Of a DNA stretch of 64,000 bases, positions 17,507-26,907 are shown in pieces. Made by a program: the position numbers and the translations under genes. Numbering within the stretch: position 1 is the first letter of the stretch; every line of letters starts with the position of its first letter. The DNA comes from Parasedimentitalea marina (GTDB taxonomy: Bacteria; Pseudomonadota; Alphaproteobacteria; Rhodobacterales; Rhodobacteraceae), in the NCBI RefSeq assembly GCF_004006175.1, contig NZ_CP033219.1, positions 558,001 to 622,000 on the forward strand, written 5' to 3'. The notes under the pieces are model-generated. The model ran no database searches. It was given only the letters and a program-made list of their open reading frames with translations, and had not been told where the DNA came from.

Positions 17507-17908
17507 ATGTTCCTTGGACTACAAGAGGTCTCGCGAGCCTTTTTTTCAAAGCCGGAGCAAAATGATGCCCACACTCAGCATGCTATCGACATTCTGAAAA
17601 CCGCCAAGGACCAACCGCTGAGATTTTTTGGTAGAGATGAGACTGATGCTATCGAAACAGCTGTGCGGATTTTGGCGGAACATGGAACAGAATTAGGGGG
17701 AGAGGAAAGACTGAAAGTGGTCACAGCGTTGAAGGAGATGGATGACGTGCGTCGGCTCAGACAGCGGGTGGTAGTGCAAGTGGCCATTACAATTGTATTG
17801 TTGGCATTTTCTCTCACTGTTGCTTTTGGTGCGATCTCAGCCTCAGACCAACTCCAGAAATTATCCTTCGGTTTAATCGGAACGGTTGTGGGCTTTTGGT
17901 TAAAGTAG
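17507..17908 (+). CDS. Small membrane protein paired with an M48 protease
   Basis: 133 residues: a soluble, charged N-terminal 90 residues, then one clear transmembrane segment (VVVQVAITIVLLAFSLTVAF) and a short C-terminal hydrophobic hairpin ending GLIGTVVGFWLK. GGAGG at about 17493-17497 precedes the ATG. The next gene, an M48-like membrane protease, starts inside its last codons (17896), so the two are probably made together and may form a membrane complex. No family recognised. Confidence 0.7.
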   Translation: MFLGLQEVSRAFFSKPEQNDAHTQHAIDILKTAKDQPLRFFGRDETDAIETAVRILAEHGTELGGEERLKVVTALKEMDDVRRLRQRVVVQVAITIVLLAFSLTVAFGAISASDQLQKLSFGLIGTVVGFWLK

Positions 17909-20163
17909 CTCGCGTACCGCCGTCTATTCAATCGGCATCCAGCTTGTTGCTGGTCTCGTTAGCAATGCTGGTTGCATCGGTATTTTTGTTTCTAACTCCC
18001 TATGAATCCATTTTGAGCTGGTGGTCTCAGGGAGAAAATTTTGACAGGAAACTCGAAACTGCGTTGGAGATGTTTTCTCCTGTTATTGCATGGGTATTGT
18101 TCACCTTGCATCGCAGGTTCTCCGACCGACGCCAACGCAGAGTTCTCCATGGTTGCCATCCAATCCCCTGGACACAGATTGGCGAATGGCCTCTTCTAGA
18201 TGAAAACTTCCATGACACCCGTGCTCGACTATTGGTTCTCGGCACTATTGCTCGAATTCGAGATCCGGGTGGGCCTGTGCTGGCTTCGCCCTTTGCTTGG
18301 GTGCCGACACGCTGGAATGAGCCACCCGCCATTATTTTTCCCGCTCTTGCTTGGAGCCGCCTTAGTTCGAACGTTGGCGCACTGGCAGCAGTAACTGCTC
18401 ATGAACTTGGGCATATAGTGAATCGTGACACGCGTTGGATAGTGAATTTGGAACTTGCGCTAAAGTGCAGCTTGTTAACAGCAGCAGCTCTGGTGCTTAA
18501 AGGCTTTCTAATTTCCGGCTACGTCGACCTAAGAAATGGCGAGGGATTTTTTGCCGTTATTCAGGCCAATGTTGCGGGTAAATCCTCCGGTTTCGCTCTG
18601 CTAGTGATAGTTGTTTTGGGTGTCTGGTTGGTACGAATTAGTCAGTCGCATCGCGAGTACATGGCTGATCAGTTTGCCATCTACGCAGTTGGATTAGAGC
18701 ACCTCAACGCAGCGGAGATCCTTCTTGGGGGGGCTGACGAAATACATGCACGGCGCCATTGGCGATCCTGGACCGTCGATAGAACGTTGATGTCTTTTCC
18801 GATGCTGATTGCATTTGGCGCAGTGTGCTCGGTGCTAGCGGCGTACCTAATCAGCCCATTCGCATATCTTTGCCAGGTAACATTGAGTGAATCCCTACAA
18901 TGCAGTTCAAACGCGCTCGCATCCTCGATCCAATCGACTGTCGCATATGTGGCACTGCTACTGTTATTGATGTCAGCTACCACATCTTCGAAATCCGCCG
19001 AAGGTCAAGCACCGAGTTTATTGTCCATGTTCATCATCGGTTGGGTGGCTGGGTTTCTGGTGAGCCAGTCCATTCCGCTCAGCCTTTCTGCGCTCCCAAT
19101 CTTCGACGACTTCACAAACGTCCATCGCCATGAACCTGCCGCACTGTTTCTTGGGACGACGATGGATCGGTTAGCGGTGATAACAACCGCTACACTGGTG
19201 GCCTTTCCAATTGTGTGCATCTGGCGCGCCAAGGGGCGAATGACGCTATTGGCCCCAATTGGATTTGTGATTGTTACCCTCGGTTACTGGGAACCAATTG
19301 TTCCCAATAGCCCCACACTTGGCATGCTGGCTCCGCTAGTTGTCACAGTTGTCTTTCTTGCGGCTTTGTTTTTCTTTGGACATCCGAGCTTGAAATTCAG
19401 TTCGCAGAAAGCGGTGCTAACACTTATTGCAGTATTAACAATCGGGTCTTGGATTGGTCTGGGCGGACCGTCATCACCGGCAATTGGGTTTCAACATTCT
19501 GCATGGCGGTACTTGGATCAAGGTGACCTCGTGCGTGGGTTATCAAGAATGGAGACTGCAGCGCACTTAGCTCCCTTTAGCCCTAGCGGATGGCAAACAC
19601 TGGCAGAAACACGTTACAGCCAAGGCGGAAACCCAGCTGAGATCATTGCGGCATCAACTCGCGCATATCAGGCGCCGTATTTGAGTGATTGGGGGGAGAT
19701 TGCACGAATTGAGGCCTTCGCAGGTGCCGTCAGACTTGAGTTCAGTAAGTCTGACGAAGATCTATTTGATGCCAGGCAACTCCTCTTTTCAGCTCTTGAG
19801 AAGTGGCGCTTGAACGCCAGAATCTCAGACGACATCGGCGTCCTTGCACTCTACAATCTAGCAGCACTCGAAATGCGACTTGGACAGTCGCGATTGCTCG
19901 CCCTTTCACAGCTCTTTGAAGCCTCGTCGATGCAACCTGACATCGCCTCAATTGCGATTGAGGATCCCGATTTTTCCGAGCTGAATATCGCTGGGGCTCC
20001 CAATCCGGATTTAAATTTCACTCGACAGTTCATGACTGACCAGGCGGATCTCAACGCCATCTTGCAGAAGGCAACCAATTCGAGTTTCTTTGAGGAGCAG
20101 GCAATCTTGGTGGTAACACTTGCACTACGCTGCCGTGCTGCTGAAACACTCGACAGTTCATGA
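17896..20163 (+). CDS. Membrane-embedded M48-family metalloprotease with TPR-like C-terminus
   Basis: A 755-residue protein. Two N-terminal transmembrane segments are followed by the zinc motif TAHELGHIVNRD (about residue 168) and the third-ligand motif HREYMADQFA (about 252), as in HtpX/Ste24-type proteases. Several more hydrophobic segments (300-530) precede a helical-repeat region (YLDQGDLVRGLSRMETAAHLAP…) that looks like TPR. Start TTG at 17896, overlapping the small membrane gene by 13 nt. A 128-bp tandem duplication has replaced the natural C-terminus: the frame now ends in ETLDSS, while the second copy would continue ETNLNLRCETQ to a stop at about 20304. Substrate unknown. Confidence 0.82.
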   Translation: MVKVARVPPSIQSASSLLLVSLAMLVASVFLFLTPYESILSWWSQGENFDRKLETALEMFSPVIAWVLFTLHRRFSDRRQRRVLHGCHPIPWTQIGEWPLLDENFHDTRARLLVLGTIARIRDPGGPVLASPFAWVPTRWNEPPAIIFPALAWSRLSSNVGALAAVTAHELGHIVNRDTRWIVNLELALKCSLLTAAALVLKGFLISGYVDLRNGEGFFAVIQANVAGKSSGFALLVIVVLGVWLVRISQSHREYMADQFAIYAVGLEHLNAAEILLGGADEIHARRHWRSWTVDRTLMSFPMLIAFGAVCSVLAAYLISPFAYLCQVTLSESLQCSSNALASSIQSTVAYVALLLLLMSATTSSKSAEGQAPSLLSMFIIGWVAGFLVSQSIPLSLSALPIFDDFTNVHRHEPAALFLGTTMDRLAVITTATLVAFPIVCIWRAKGRMTLLAPIGFVIVTLGYWEPIVPNSPTLGMLAPLVVTVVFLAALFFFGHPSLKFSSQKAVLTLIAVLTIGSWIGLGGPSSPAIGFQHSAWRYLDQGDLVRGLSRMETAAHLAPFSPSGWQTLAETRYSQGGNPAEIIAASTRAYQAPYLSDWGEIARIEAFAGAVRLEFSKSDEDLFDARQLLFSALEKWRLNARISDDIGVLALYNLAALEMRLGQSRLLALSQLFEASSMQPDIASIAIEDPDFSELNIAGAPNPDLNFTRQFMTDQADLNAILQKATNSSFFEEQAILVVTLALRCRAAETLDSS

Positions 20164-20276
20164 CTGACCAGGCGGATCTCAACGCCATCTTGCAGAAGGC
20201 AACCAATTCGAGTTTCTTTGAGGAGCAGGCAATCTTGGTGGTAACACTTGCACTACGCTGCCGTGCTGCTGAAACA
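20019..20276 (+). repeat. Perfect 128-bp tandem duplication at the 3' end of the M48 gene
   Basis: The segment starting CACTCGACAGTTCATGACTG at 20019 recurs at 20147 with no mismatch that I can find, through GAAACA at 20276 (period 128). Because 128 is not a multiple of 3, the protease frame hits TGA at 20161-20163. The perfect identity implies a recent event, or an assembly artefact. Confidence 0.92.
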
Positions 20277-20304
20277 AACCTAAACCTGCGTTGCGAAACT
20301 CAAT

Positions 20305-20766
20305 GAATTTTACTTCTAGGTCGGTAAGCTCCTGGTATGATAAAGCGGACAAAAGACGGGGACTTTCAGGTCCTGTAGCCCAACACCTACATTCGGTCGA
20401 CCATCAGTGGATGACAGTATAGAGTATGGGAAATGAGGTGCTGCCATGCGTTTCCGGTCTCCTTTTAAGATCATCGGAACTAGTCAGATAAAGCTCAACC
20501 ACTTACCTTCAAAGCCAAAACTTCGAGCGAACTAATGTGCCTGTGCGAAGAATTCAACTTGCTGCGGCGGACCGACGACCCATAATTGCCCGGTCTGGCG
20601 GATGCTATAACGAATGCAGGAATCGGTTGTTTTTGGAAAACGAATTAGGTGAGAAAGCGCGTCTCGTGGACGATGCCCATAGCGGCTATGCGAAAGCAGC
20701 GTTCAGACAGTCCGCGGACGGTGGCTTTGGACCGCCCTCCCGGTTAATGATTTAAGCGCACGGCCT
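20305..20766. other. Intergenic region between convergent genes
   Basis: Between the M48 gene and the convergent unknown gene. I see no supported gene; the plus-strand frame at 20537-20755 has an atypical composition and no ribosome site. Confidence 0.4.
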
Positions 20767-22218
20767 CTAACCCTTCATTTTGTCGCATAGGCTTTGCACG
20801 GCCGAAGCCACCGAATATGCAGGTGCGCGAATGCGTCTGAGCGCACGGGACAGCCCATGTTTTCCTTCCCCAGGACTGGTCTCGGCCTCGAATCTTGCGG
20901 TTTCGCCGATCTGCATGACTTTCTGATGCGTCAGGACTAGGTTCAGAATATTTTGCTCAAGCCCGCTAAGACTCTGGCCCTCCCGCATTTCTTTGGCCCG
21001 CGCCAACAGCTCGTCTGCGCCGATGCTCAACAGATTGTTGAACAGCGCCTCGGAATCGCGCAGCGACAGGCGGACCGGTCCCTGCGTTGGTTCGTCGGGT
21101 AGACGATGCAATAGCCAAGGCGCGCTGCTCGCCACGTTATGTGCGATCTGCCCTGGCACGCTGGCCGGATGGATTAGGCTGGCACGGGCGCGGGTTGCGC
21201 GCACCATGAAGTCCCAACTGGCCAAGAACATCGGCGGCCGGCTCAGCTCAAATGACCGCCCATAGCCTGAAGTACGCAACCCAAGCTCCAGCGCTTCGAG
21301 GTCCGGATGATCAACAGTCATGCATTTAAGGTTGCACAGAACCGTATCCAGCAGTTCATAGTTTCTCTTGGGTCGCCTCATCAACAAATGCGCTACTGCA
21401 AAACCCAGCATCGGGTTCTTGAATTTCTCGTCCAAGAAACTGTTGATCACCTCGCGCGACACGACGTTGCGCCCTTGGCTGATCGCGTGTTTCGCAAGCT
21501 CGCCTAGCCTGAGATTGGGGTTGTAAGGATCAAATCCCTCGTGGGTTCGCGCCATGAAGATCGAGGATCGGCGCAGCGACACCGCCGTGACGCGTTCGTT
21601 GTTGCGCTCAAAAACGTCGGGGGTCAGGAACACCTGGGTCTGCCAACCATCACATAAGCTGACGAACATTTCATAGGTGCCCAGCACAGGATTGACGACC
21701 CTCACCCGGTAGGTCCCCGGTGGCAGGGCTCGCGTCAGCCCCGCGCAGCGCGCTGCTTCATCCCACATCCCCTCGTTCAATCCAGCAATCAGCTCGCCCG
21801 CCAAGTCCAGTACCTGAACCTCCACCGGTTCGATTTGTCGCTCCTCGTCCTCTTGGCGAAGGAACAAGAACAAGCTGCAATACGGGACGCCCTGCATATG
21901 GGACCATTCCTGCGCTCGGTTCAGTTGAGCCACATTGGCGGTCGCCGTATAGGCCAGGGGCGCAGCGGACCGAAAGGCTATGGGTTCGGCGTGCACGGCA
22001 TGGCGTTCTGTCTCACCGGTGACTTCGATCAACTCATCCACCTGCGTTGCGGCCGACCGATAGCGTAGCTTATAGAACCCCGGTGCCACATCATGCCCGA
22101 GCCACCCCACCCCCTTGGCAATACGCCGCAGTCGCCCGTCAATCAGGAAGATCTCGGTCGCCGCATCAGCCGCGTTGACCTCAAGCGTCACCAAATTTGA
22201 GTTCGATGATGATTGCAT
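20767..22218 (-). CDS. Unknown protein, third gene of the hydrolase-caspase operon
   Basis: A 483-residue protein. The first 220 residues look beta-rich, with two similar sandwich-like units: EIFLIDGRLRRIAKG…GHDVAPGFYKLRYR and VEVQVLDLAGELIAGLN…LPPGTYRVRVVNP, recalling PEGA or carrier-type domains. The rest is helical (GELAKHAISQGRNVVSREVINSFL). No signal peptide or membrane segment. Its start lies 38 nt inside the caspase-like gene, so co-translation is nearly certain. Not recognised. By context it may be the sensor, scaffold or substrate of the peptidase. Confidence 0.75.
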   Translation of the reverse strand: MQSSSNSNLVTLEVNAADAATEIFLIDGRLRRIAKGVGWLGHDVAPGFYKLRYRSAATQVDELIEVTGETERHAVHAEPIAFRSAAPLAYTATANVAQLNRAQEWSHMQGVPYCSLFLFLRQEDEERQIEPVEVQVLDLAGELIAGLNEGMWDEAARCAGLTRALPPGTYRVRVVNPVLGTYEMFVSLCDGWQTQVFLTPDVFERNNERVTAVSLRRSSIFMARTHEGFDPYNPNLRLGELAKHAISQGRNVVSREVINSFLDEKFKNPMLGFAVAHLLMRRPKRNYELLDTVLCNLKCMTVDHPDLEALELGLRTSGYGRSFELSRPPMFLASWDFMVRATRARASLIHPASVPGQIAHNVASSAPWLLHRLPDEPTQGPVRLSLRDSEALFNNLLSIGADELLARAKEMREGQSLSGLEQNILNLVLTHQKVMQIGETARFEAETSPGEGKHGLSRALRRIRAPAYSVASAVQSLCDKMKG

Positions 22219-23215
22219 CGCCTCGTACCTCGATTAGATCATTTTCTTCGGTTTCAAGAATCAGTACCTTGTAGAACTCTGGTTCGATCCGCAGCCCAAA
22301 CTTCAGCTCGACAATAGTGTGGCGGATGACCTCCACCCCGCCAAAGCTCTCGAAGATCAACGTTTGCCCGAGGTATTGGTCCCGTATCTGAAACATCGTC
22401 TCGGGCCCAACGGCTTCTGCAGCTTCGCGCTGCAGAAACAGCACCTCTTTGTCGCTATCAACTTTAATCGTCGGAGCGGTAACCACAAGGTCACCTGCAA
22501 CTTCACCAAAAATATTGTGGACGCGATCTTTAATGATACTGCCGGTGACGCGGCCCAGCCGGTTCGGGGTCGCGCTTTCAAGCGCGGCGATCATTGTTTT
22601 AGTGAAAACCCCGTGCGCAACCCCGTCAAACTTCCTTTCGCGCGCTGCGCTACCGAAACCGGTGGCATAGCCATAGAACATCTTGACCTTGTTCGTGTTC
22701 GCATGCGCCTGAAGTTCGGGCAGAGGGGGGGAACTGATCCGCTGAAAGGGCAGGTTCGTTCGGCAGGCGTCAAAGATCAGGAAAATCTCGTTAAAGGTCC
22801 ATAGGCGGCGAAAATAGCTCGCATAGAGCTCGACAGCCACATGGGTATGAAACTCGTCTGTGGCGTCCGCCGCATAAAGCGCCGCCGAGTCCATGTCTTG
22901 CGGATCGGCGAACCCGTGCCCCGCCACAAATAGGAACAGCCGTCCGTCGATGTGCTCTCCATGGGCCGCGCGCGTGCTGAGCGGGCGAAACAGCCTCTCG
23001 ATTTCTGATTGAAGTGGATGGGCGTCCTCCAACCCATCCGGTGGATCAAACTCCGACGAAAGACACATCTTCACATTGGCCGGGTCCAAGCTGCCGCCCG
23101 CCGGATTGATCAGCCATTCGCGGAACAACTGGGCGTCGTTGCACGGCCCCTGCAGGTCCGAAATTCCGGGATAACGGTCGATGCCAATGACAATCGCGTG
23201 GTCCGGCACCGTCAA
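22181..23215 (-). CDS. Caspase-like (peptidase C14) protein
   Basis: The 344-residue protein starts HAIVIGIDRYPGISDLQGPCNDA, the standard first strand of prokaryotic caspases, followed by the catalytic His in FLFVAGHGFAD and the catalytic Cys in IFLIFDACRTNLP. The about 90 C-terminal residues after the protease fold are beta-rich and unassigned. The start is a TTG overlapping the hydrolase stop (TTGA at 23212-23215). Bacterial caspase homologues act in regulated self-killing and antiphage systems. Its place in a three-gene operon within a tRNA island suggests that kind of role here. The family call is strong; the function is inference. Confidence 0.86.
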   Translation of the reverse strand: MTVPDHAIVIGIDRYPGISDLQGPCNDAQLFREWLINPAGGSLDPANVKMCLSSEFDPPDGLEDAHPLQSEIERLFRPLSTRAAHGEHIDGRLFLFVAGHGFADPQDMDSAALYAADATDEFHTHVAVELYASYFRRLWTFNEIFLIFDACRTNLPFQRISSPPLPELQAHANTNKVKMFYGYATGFGSAARERKFDGVAHGVFTKTMIAALESATPNRLGRVTGSIIKDRVHNIFGEVAGDLVVTAPTIKVDSDKEVLFLQREAAEAVGPETMFQIRDQYLGQTLIFESFGGVEVIRHTIVELKFGLRIEPEFYKVLILETEENDLIEVRGDAIIIELKFGDA

Positions 23216-24705
23216 AACCCGTGTTTCAGGATATGTTTCAGGCTCGTCAGCGTAGTTTCATCATTGTCGAAATCCCCGTGGCATAGCGATTGTGAATTCA
23301 GTCCCGGCCCCGCCCCCGTCGTCACCGACCAGACAACGCTGTGTTCGATGCTTACCAGGTGGTTGCGCAGCGATGCCACCTTGGGAAACTCGTCGTCCGG
23401 AAAAGCCTCTGTCTCATAAAACCGCTGCATCCCCACCAAGGGCGCGTCCGGTTCGAATTCGACTACCCCCGAAACGAAATAGAGCAAAGAATGCGGATAG
23501 AGGAACTTCACCAGAACATCCTCTTGCTCGTTCTCGTCGGTCATGGTGAAAATCCGGAAATTCCGCATCTGGCCACCGTGATTCTGGAACGCCGTTGCGG
23601 CCAGATCAAAGGTAACCGCAGGAGCCAGAAAGACGACGTCAAAATTAAACCCTTGGGGCCTGATTTCATCGGCTTTTTCCAACATGTGCGCAATATAGAC
23701 CGCGCCGGTGCTGTGCCCGACCAGCGTGATACGTAAGTCGGGGTCAGCCTCCATCAGGTCGTTCAGAACGGTCAGAACAGCGGTCCCACCGTGACGTTCC
23801 GGGTTGTCGCCAAAACTGTCCGCCGTGTCCTGTTTCATGTGTTTCCACACGAGGCCACCCACGTTCGCCACGTAAAATTCGCGCAGGATCTCTTCGACCA
23901 CCGTCGCATGCAGCCCGTGAGCCCGTCCGTCCAGCGCCCGGCTAATACAGCGTTTAGCCACGGCGATCACCGCTTTGGCGACCCGGATCACCGAAAGGAC
24001 GCCGCGCGACGCGGGGTCTGGGCGGTCCACCATGCGCTCGATACTGCCGGGGTCCATCAGGGTTTCGGCCGAACCACGTACCGAATTGGCCGACCGGGAA
24101 CTGAGCTCATTGGCGATATCGTCGGCGTCGCGCAGACCATTTGTAACCTCGCCTACCGCCCGGCGCAGCGTGAAATCGCGATTCAGCTCTTCTCGCAGCT
24201 GCAACTCTTCCAGTGGTGTCAACTGCGCAAGCCCCGAGACATCCACAATATCGGACAACAGCTCGCCGCTCGCATCTTCGCCAACCGCCAGCGCATCCAA
24301 GGCTTCTTCCAGCTTAGCCTCTACGCCGCTGAGGTTCACATTGGGAAGCGCCCCCGTCGCGCGATCTCCGTCGGTCTGGGTCAGTTTACGCGCCAGAATA
24401 CCCGTGACGCGTTTGACCACTGTGCGGAAAATCAATTCCTTCGCGATCTGACCAAGATTGTTCTGGATCGTTTCAAGCAGACCCGCCTCCCAGACAAAGA
24501 AAACTGGATAGGCGTCGCCTTCATCATATTGACGAGTCAGAAACTCGGCGATGTCGCGCCCGCGCGCTTCGGATACAAGACCGCCGTGAAAATGCAGCAC
24601 GATGTTCTTGCTTGCCGCGGCTTGGGCTAGGATTTCGTCGACCTTCGATTTCGGGGTGTCGGACTGAAGTTCACCGTTCGCGAGGTGGATAATGTGATTA
24701 GACAA
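23212..24705 (-). CDS. Alpha/beta-hydrolase, first gene of the caspase operon
   Basis: A protein of about 497 residues. The oxyanion-hole type strand is NIVLHFHGGLVSEARG and the nucleophile elbow is RITLVGHSTGAVYIAHML (GHSTG Ser), with later FNFDVVFLAPAVTFD. Residues 85-300 are a helical insert of unknown role. The frame is open to 24768, but the TTG at 24705 has AGGAG at 24713-24717 exactly 7 nt before it and gives the clean start SNHIIHLANGE. It is a serine hydrolase, possibly a lipase or esterase, translationally coupled to the caspase gene. Confidence 0.82.
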   Translation of the reverse strand: MSNHIIHLANGELQSDTPKSKVDEILAQAAASKNIVLHFHGGLVSEARGRDIAEFLTRQYDEGDAYPVFFVWEAGLLETIQNNLGQIAKELIFRTVVKRVTGILARKLTQTDGDRATGALPNVNLSGVEAKLEEALDALAVGEDASGELLSDIVDVSGLAQLTPLEELQLREELNRDFTLRRAVGEVTNGLRDADDIANELSSRSANSVRGSAETLMDPGSIERMVDRPDPASRGVLSVIRVAKAVIAVAKRCISRALDGRAHGLHATVVEEILREFYVANVGGLVWKHMKQDTADSFGDNPERHGGTAVLTVLNDLMEADPDLRITLVGHSTGAVYIAHMLEKADEIRPQGFNFDVVFLAPAVTFDLAATAFQNHGGQMRNFRIFTMTDENEQEDVLVKFLYPHSLLYFVSGVVEFEPDAPLVGMQRFYETEAFPDDEFPKVASLRNHLVSIEHSVVWSVTTGAGPGLNSQSLCHGDFDNDETTLTSLKHILKHGF

Positions 24706-24969
24706 TGGGCTTCTCCTAATGCGGAAAATTATAATTTCCAATTCTACCAAAGCTTGAATGTTTGTCAAAATTTGAATAGCGGGACAAGTGCTCTCAGCGA
24801 CGTTGGTGGAGTTCTATTCAGGGGGGCAACAGGGGCAAATCCCATGAGCGATATAGTCTCACGAACTGGAGCGAACTCTTGTGCACACACTGATTTAGCT
24901 CGATCAATGGGTCGTAGGCGGTAAATGTTGTGCTTTGCTAATTGCTACCGGACCATGTCGACCTATGCC

Positions 24970-25275
24970 CTAAAGGGCCAGATAGTAAGCATCCGCTGCC
25001 ATCTTGAGCCCGCGCACCCCTCGGTCCAAATCGACGGGCCCATAAAAAGAACGAACCCCGCCAAGATTTCCGTCGGCCATGCCAACAGCGCTGGCGATGA
25101 ACTCTCCCAAGCGACTTTTCACCTCTACGTACCCATCGCGATATTCAAGAACGATGACGCCCGGAGGCAAGTTCCTTTGTAACGTTTCTACGTTTTCCAT
25201 GATCGTTTCCAATGTTTGATTCGATACAATGAATGTAGCGGCACACATCCCAGTTGCGCGGCGAACCTTCGGCAA
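24970..25275 (-). CDS. Hypothetical small protein
   Basis: A 101-codon frame; a second Met gives a 92-residue form starting MCAATFIVSNQTLETIMENVETL. The body reads GVIVLEYRDGYVEVKSRLGEFIASAVGMADGN, a believable soluble fold. No family recognised. It lies upstream of, and on the same strand as, the hydrolase-caspase operon, with about 260 bp between. The overlapping plus-strand frame looks like a shadow. Confidence 0.5.
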   Translation of the reverse strand: MPKVRRATGMCAATFIVSNQTLETIMENVETLQRNLPPGVIVLEYRDGYVEVKSRLGEFIASAVGMADGNLGGVRSFYGPVDLDRGVRGLKMAADAYYLAL

Positions 25276-25373
25276 ACTGAAAGGCCACTTAGGGCTCGTC
25301 AGAGAGTCATAGCCTAAGCATATTGTAGATTTTGCGTGGGTACTAAGATTGCCCCCTTGCTTTGGGCGCCACC

Positions 25374-25568
25374 TTATGAATCGTCGGCCTTATCTATTTC
25401 AGATCTATGTTGGGCCAGGCCTTTCTCGATCAAGGACCTGATCGCCGCAGACCGAGTGCGTATCTGTACAGAAGGATGAAACGAGTAATCATCAACTTCT
25501 TTGAGCTCATCATCGTCCATCAAGATGTGGATCCGGTGGGCGTCCTTACTGGTTCTTTTAGGCGGCAT
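25374..25568 (-). CDS. Ribbon-helix-helix DNA-binding protein (CopG/Arc-like)
   Basis: A 64-residue protein with the RHH pattern: strand HRIHILMDDDELKEVDDY, then RTRSAAIRSLIEKGLAQH. Such proteins dimerise and bind operator DNA as small repressors, often as antitoxins. No toxin gene is adjacent, so a regulator of the island or of the hypothetical gene downstream is more likely. Confidence 0.72.
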   Translation of the reverse strand: MPPKRTSKDAHRIHILMDDDELKEVDDYSFHPSVQIRTRSAAIRSLIEKGLAQHRSEIDKADDS

Positions 25569-25989
25569 AAATCATCTCCATTTCACAAAATGTAACATAA
25601 CGCACACGATGTGTCAAAAACCACTTTACTGCACATAGGGCACATGATACACATTGCACACAAATTGACGAGGTATTCCCATGAACTTGATTTTCAAAAA
25701 GAGCTGGCACGGTTTGCATGAAGTTGCAGTCGTAATTCACGTGACCTTGGTTTTCGGTGAAATGGCTCACCAGATGCACATCTTCTAAGAACGGAACGTG
25801 ATGTTGATCTATCAGTTGAAGATACCGCAGCACCCTTCCAGCCGAACGAATTAGGAACATACAGTAGCGACCTGTACGGGATTTGTACGGATCATACGCG
25901 GTTTTGGACCGTTTGTTCTTGTTCTGGGCCAACGCGATTGAAGAGATTTCAAATCGAGTCCGCATAAATCACTGATAAATAAAAAGAAT
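25569..25989. other. Region without a supported gene
   Basis: A minus-strand open frame (25558-25965) covers most of it, but its composition (many Cys, His, Phe) is not protein-like. Confidence 0.35.
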
Positions 25990-26040
25990 TGGTGACCCCG
26001 GTTGGACTTGAACCAACAACCTGCCCCTTGGGGGGGCAGG
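25990..26040 (-). other. 3' fragment of a tRNA gene
   Basis: Read on the minus strand, GTTGG-TTCAAGT-CCAAC is a canonical T arm, followed by CGGGGTC, a discriminator A and CCA ending at 25990. Upstream is a C-rich/G-rich inverted repeat in the position of the anticodon arm, but it has no proper loop, and there is no D arm or 5' acceptor strand. This is therefore only the 3' part of a tRNA, the kind of remnant left by a second integration event. Its identity cannot be read. Confidence 0.5.
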
Positions 26041-26503
26041 CTTGAGCCGCGAAGGGCTCGACACCTCAACTGAAGAAGGGCAGAGCCTTTATGAATGGTC
26101 AAAAGAGAATATCTTTGAAATTGAATCTTGCCCCTTTGACTGGTTGTTTCCCCAATGTGCTGCCGTTGTGCATCATGGCGGTGCTGGCACGCTTGCCGCA
26201 GGTATACTTGCCGGTCGTCCAACAATTGTTTGCGCAACACAAGGTGATCAACCTTTTCACGGGTCACTTGCAGAAACGCGAGGGATTGGCAGGTATCTTG
26301 GGATGGTCGGTTCTAAAGCTTTAACAGCTGAACGTGTTGCTGCAGGAATTAAGACCGTGACAACTGATCAGACAATCCTAGCTGCAGCGCAGTCTCTCAG
26401 CGCTCAAGTTCACAAGGAAGATGGAGTCGGGAACGCCATCAAGTTCATGGACGACATGGCTGCCTCGTATTCATATCCATGGCCAACGTTAAATGTGGCC
26501 TAG
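26041..26503 (+). pseudogene. C-terminal fragment of a UDP-glycosyltransferase (GT1-like)
   Basis: About 153 codons carrying the GT1 nucleotide-sugar binding signature: CPFDWLFPQCAAVVHHGGAGT, then GRPTIVCATQGDQPFHG, as in sterol/flavonol-type bacterial glycosyltransferases of about 420 residues. The N-terminal acceptor-binding half is missing; the fragment begins right beside the partial tRNA at 26040. Broken gene, not functional. Confidence 0.75.
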
Positions 26504-26907
26504 CAAATTCTCCATGTATGATTTTTAGCTGGGATCTAAAAACAGTCCGCTACCATATTTAGTTTCAGTTCGCGCAACCTTTCATGGCATTCCCATCTCG
26601 GATTCCATCAAGGATTAAGGTGAACCATAAGTTCCCGCTTCGCAAAACAGCCCGAGCTGCTTCAACGGCTATGACGGGGTACACGTGTGCCTTCTTCTGC
26701 ATCAGTGCCAACTAATAGCTGGAAGTTAGCGGTGAGCCTTCCGTAGGAGAGACTAGGCTCGTCGGAATTAGGCCTGTCTGACGCGAGACATTGGGCCGCT
26801 GACTTGGGGGGGCTCCAGACATTTAGCGCAGCAAGGAGGTATGACGATGCCCCTGCTGCACTTACAAATATTTCTTATTACTCTTCTCAGTTTGTGGGAG
26901 GAGAGCC
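26504..26907. other. Intergenic region
   Basis: Between the glycosyltransferase fragment and the convergent DUF1214 fragment. I see no gene or structured element. Confidence 0.4.

Noticed and set aside
24925..25182. Plus-strand frame opposite the hypothetical gene at 24970-25275
   Set aside because: The minus-strand translation has a far better composition; this is its shadow.
25558..26267. Two long minus-strand frames around the tRNA fragment
   Set aside because: Composition rich in Cys, His and Arg; one reads through the tRNA-like sequence and the glycosyltransferase fragment.
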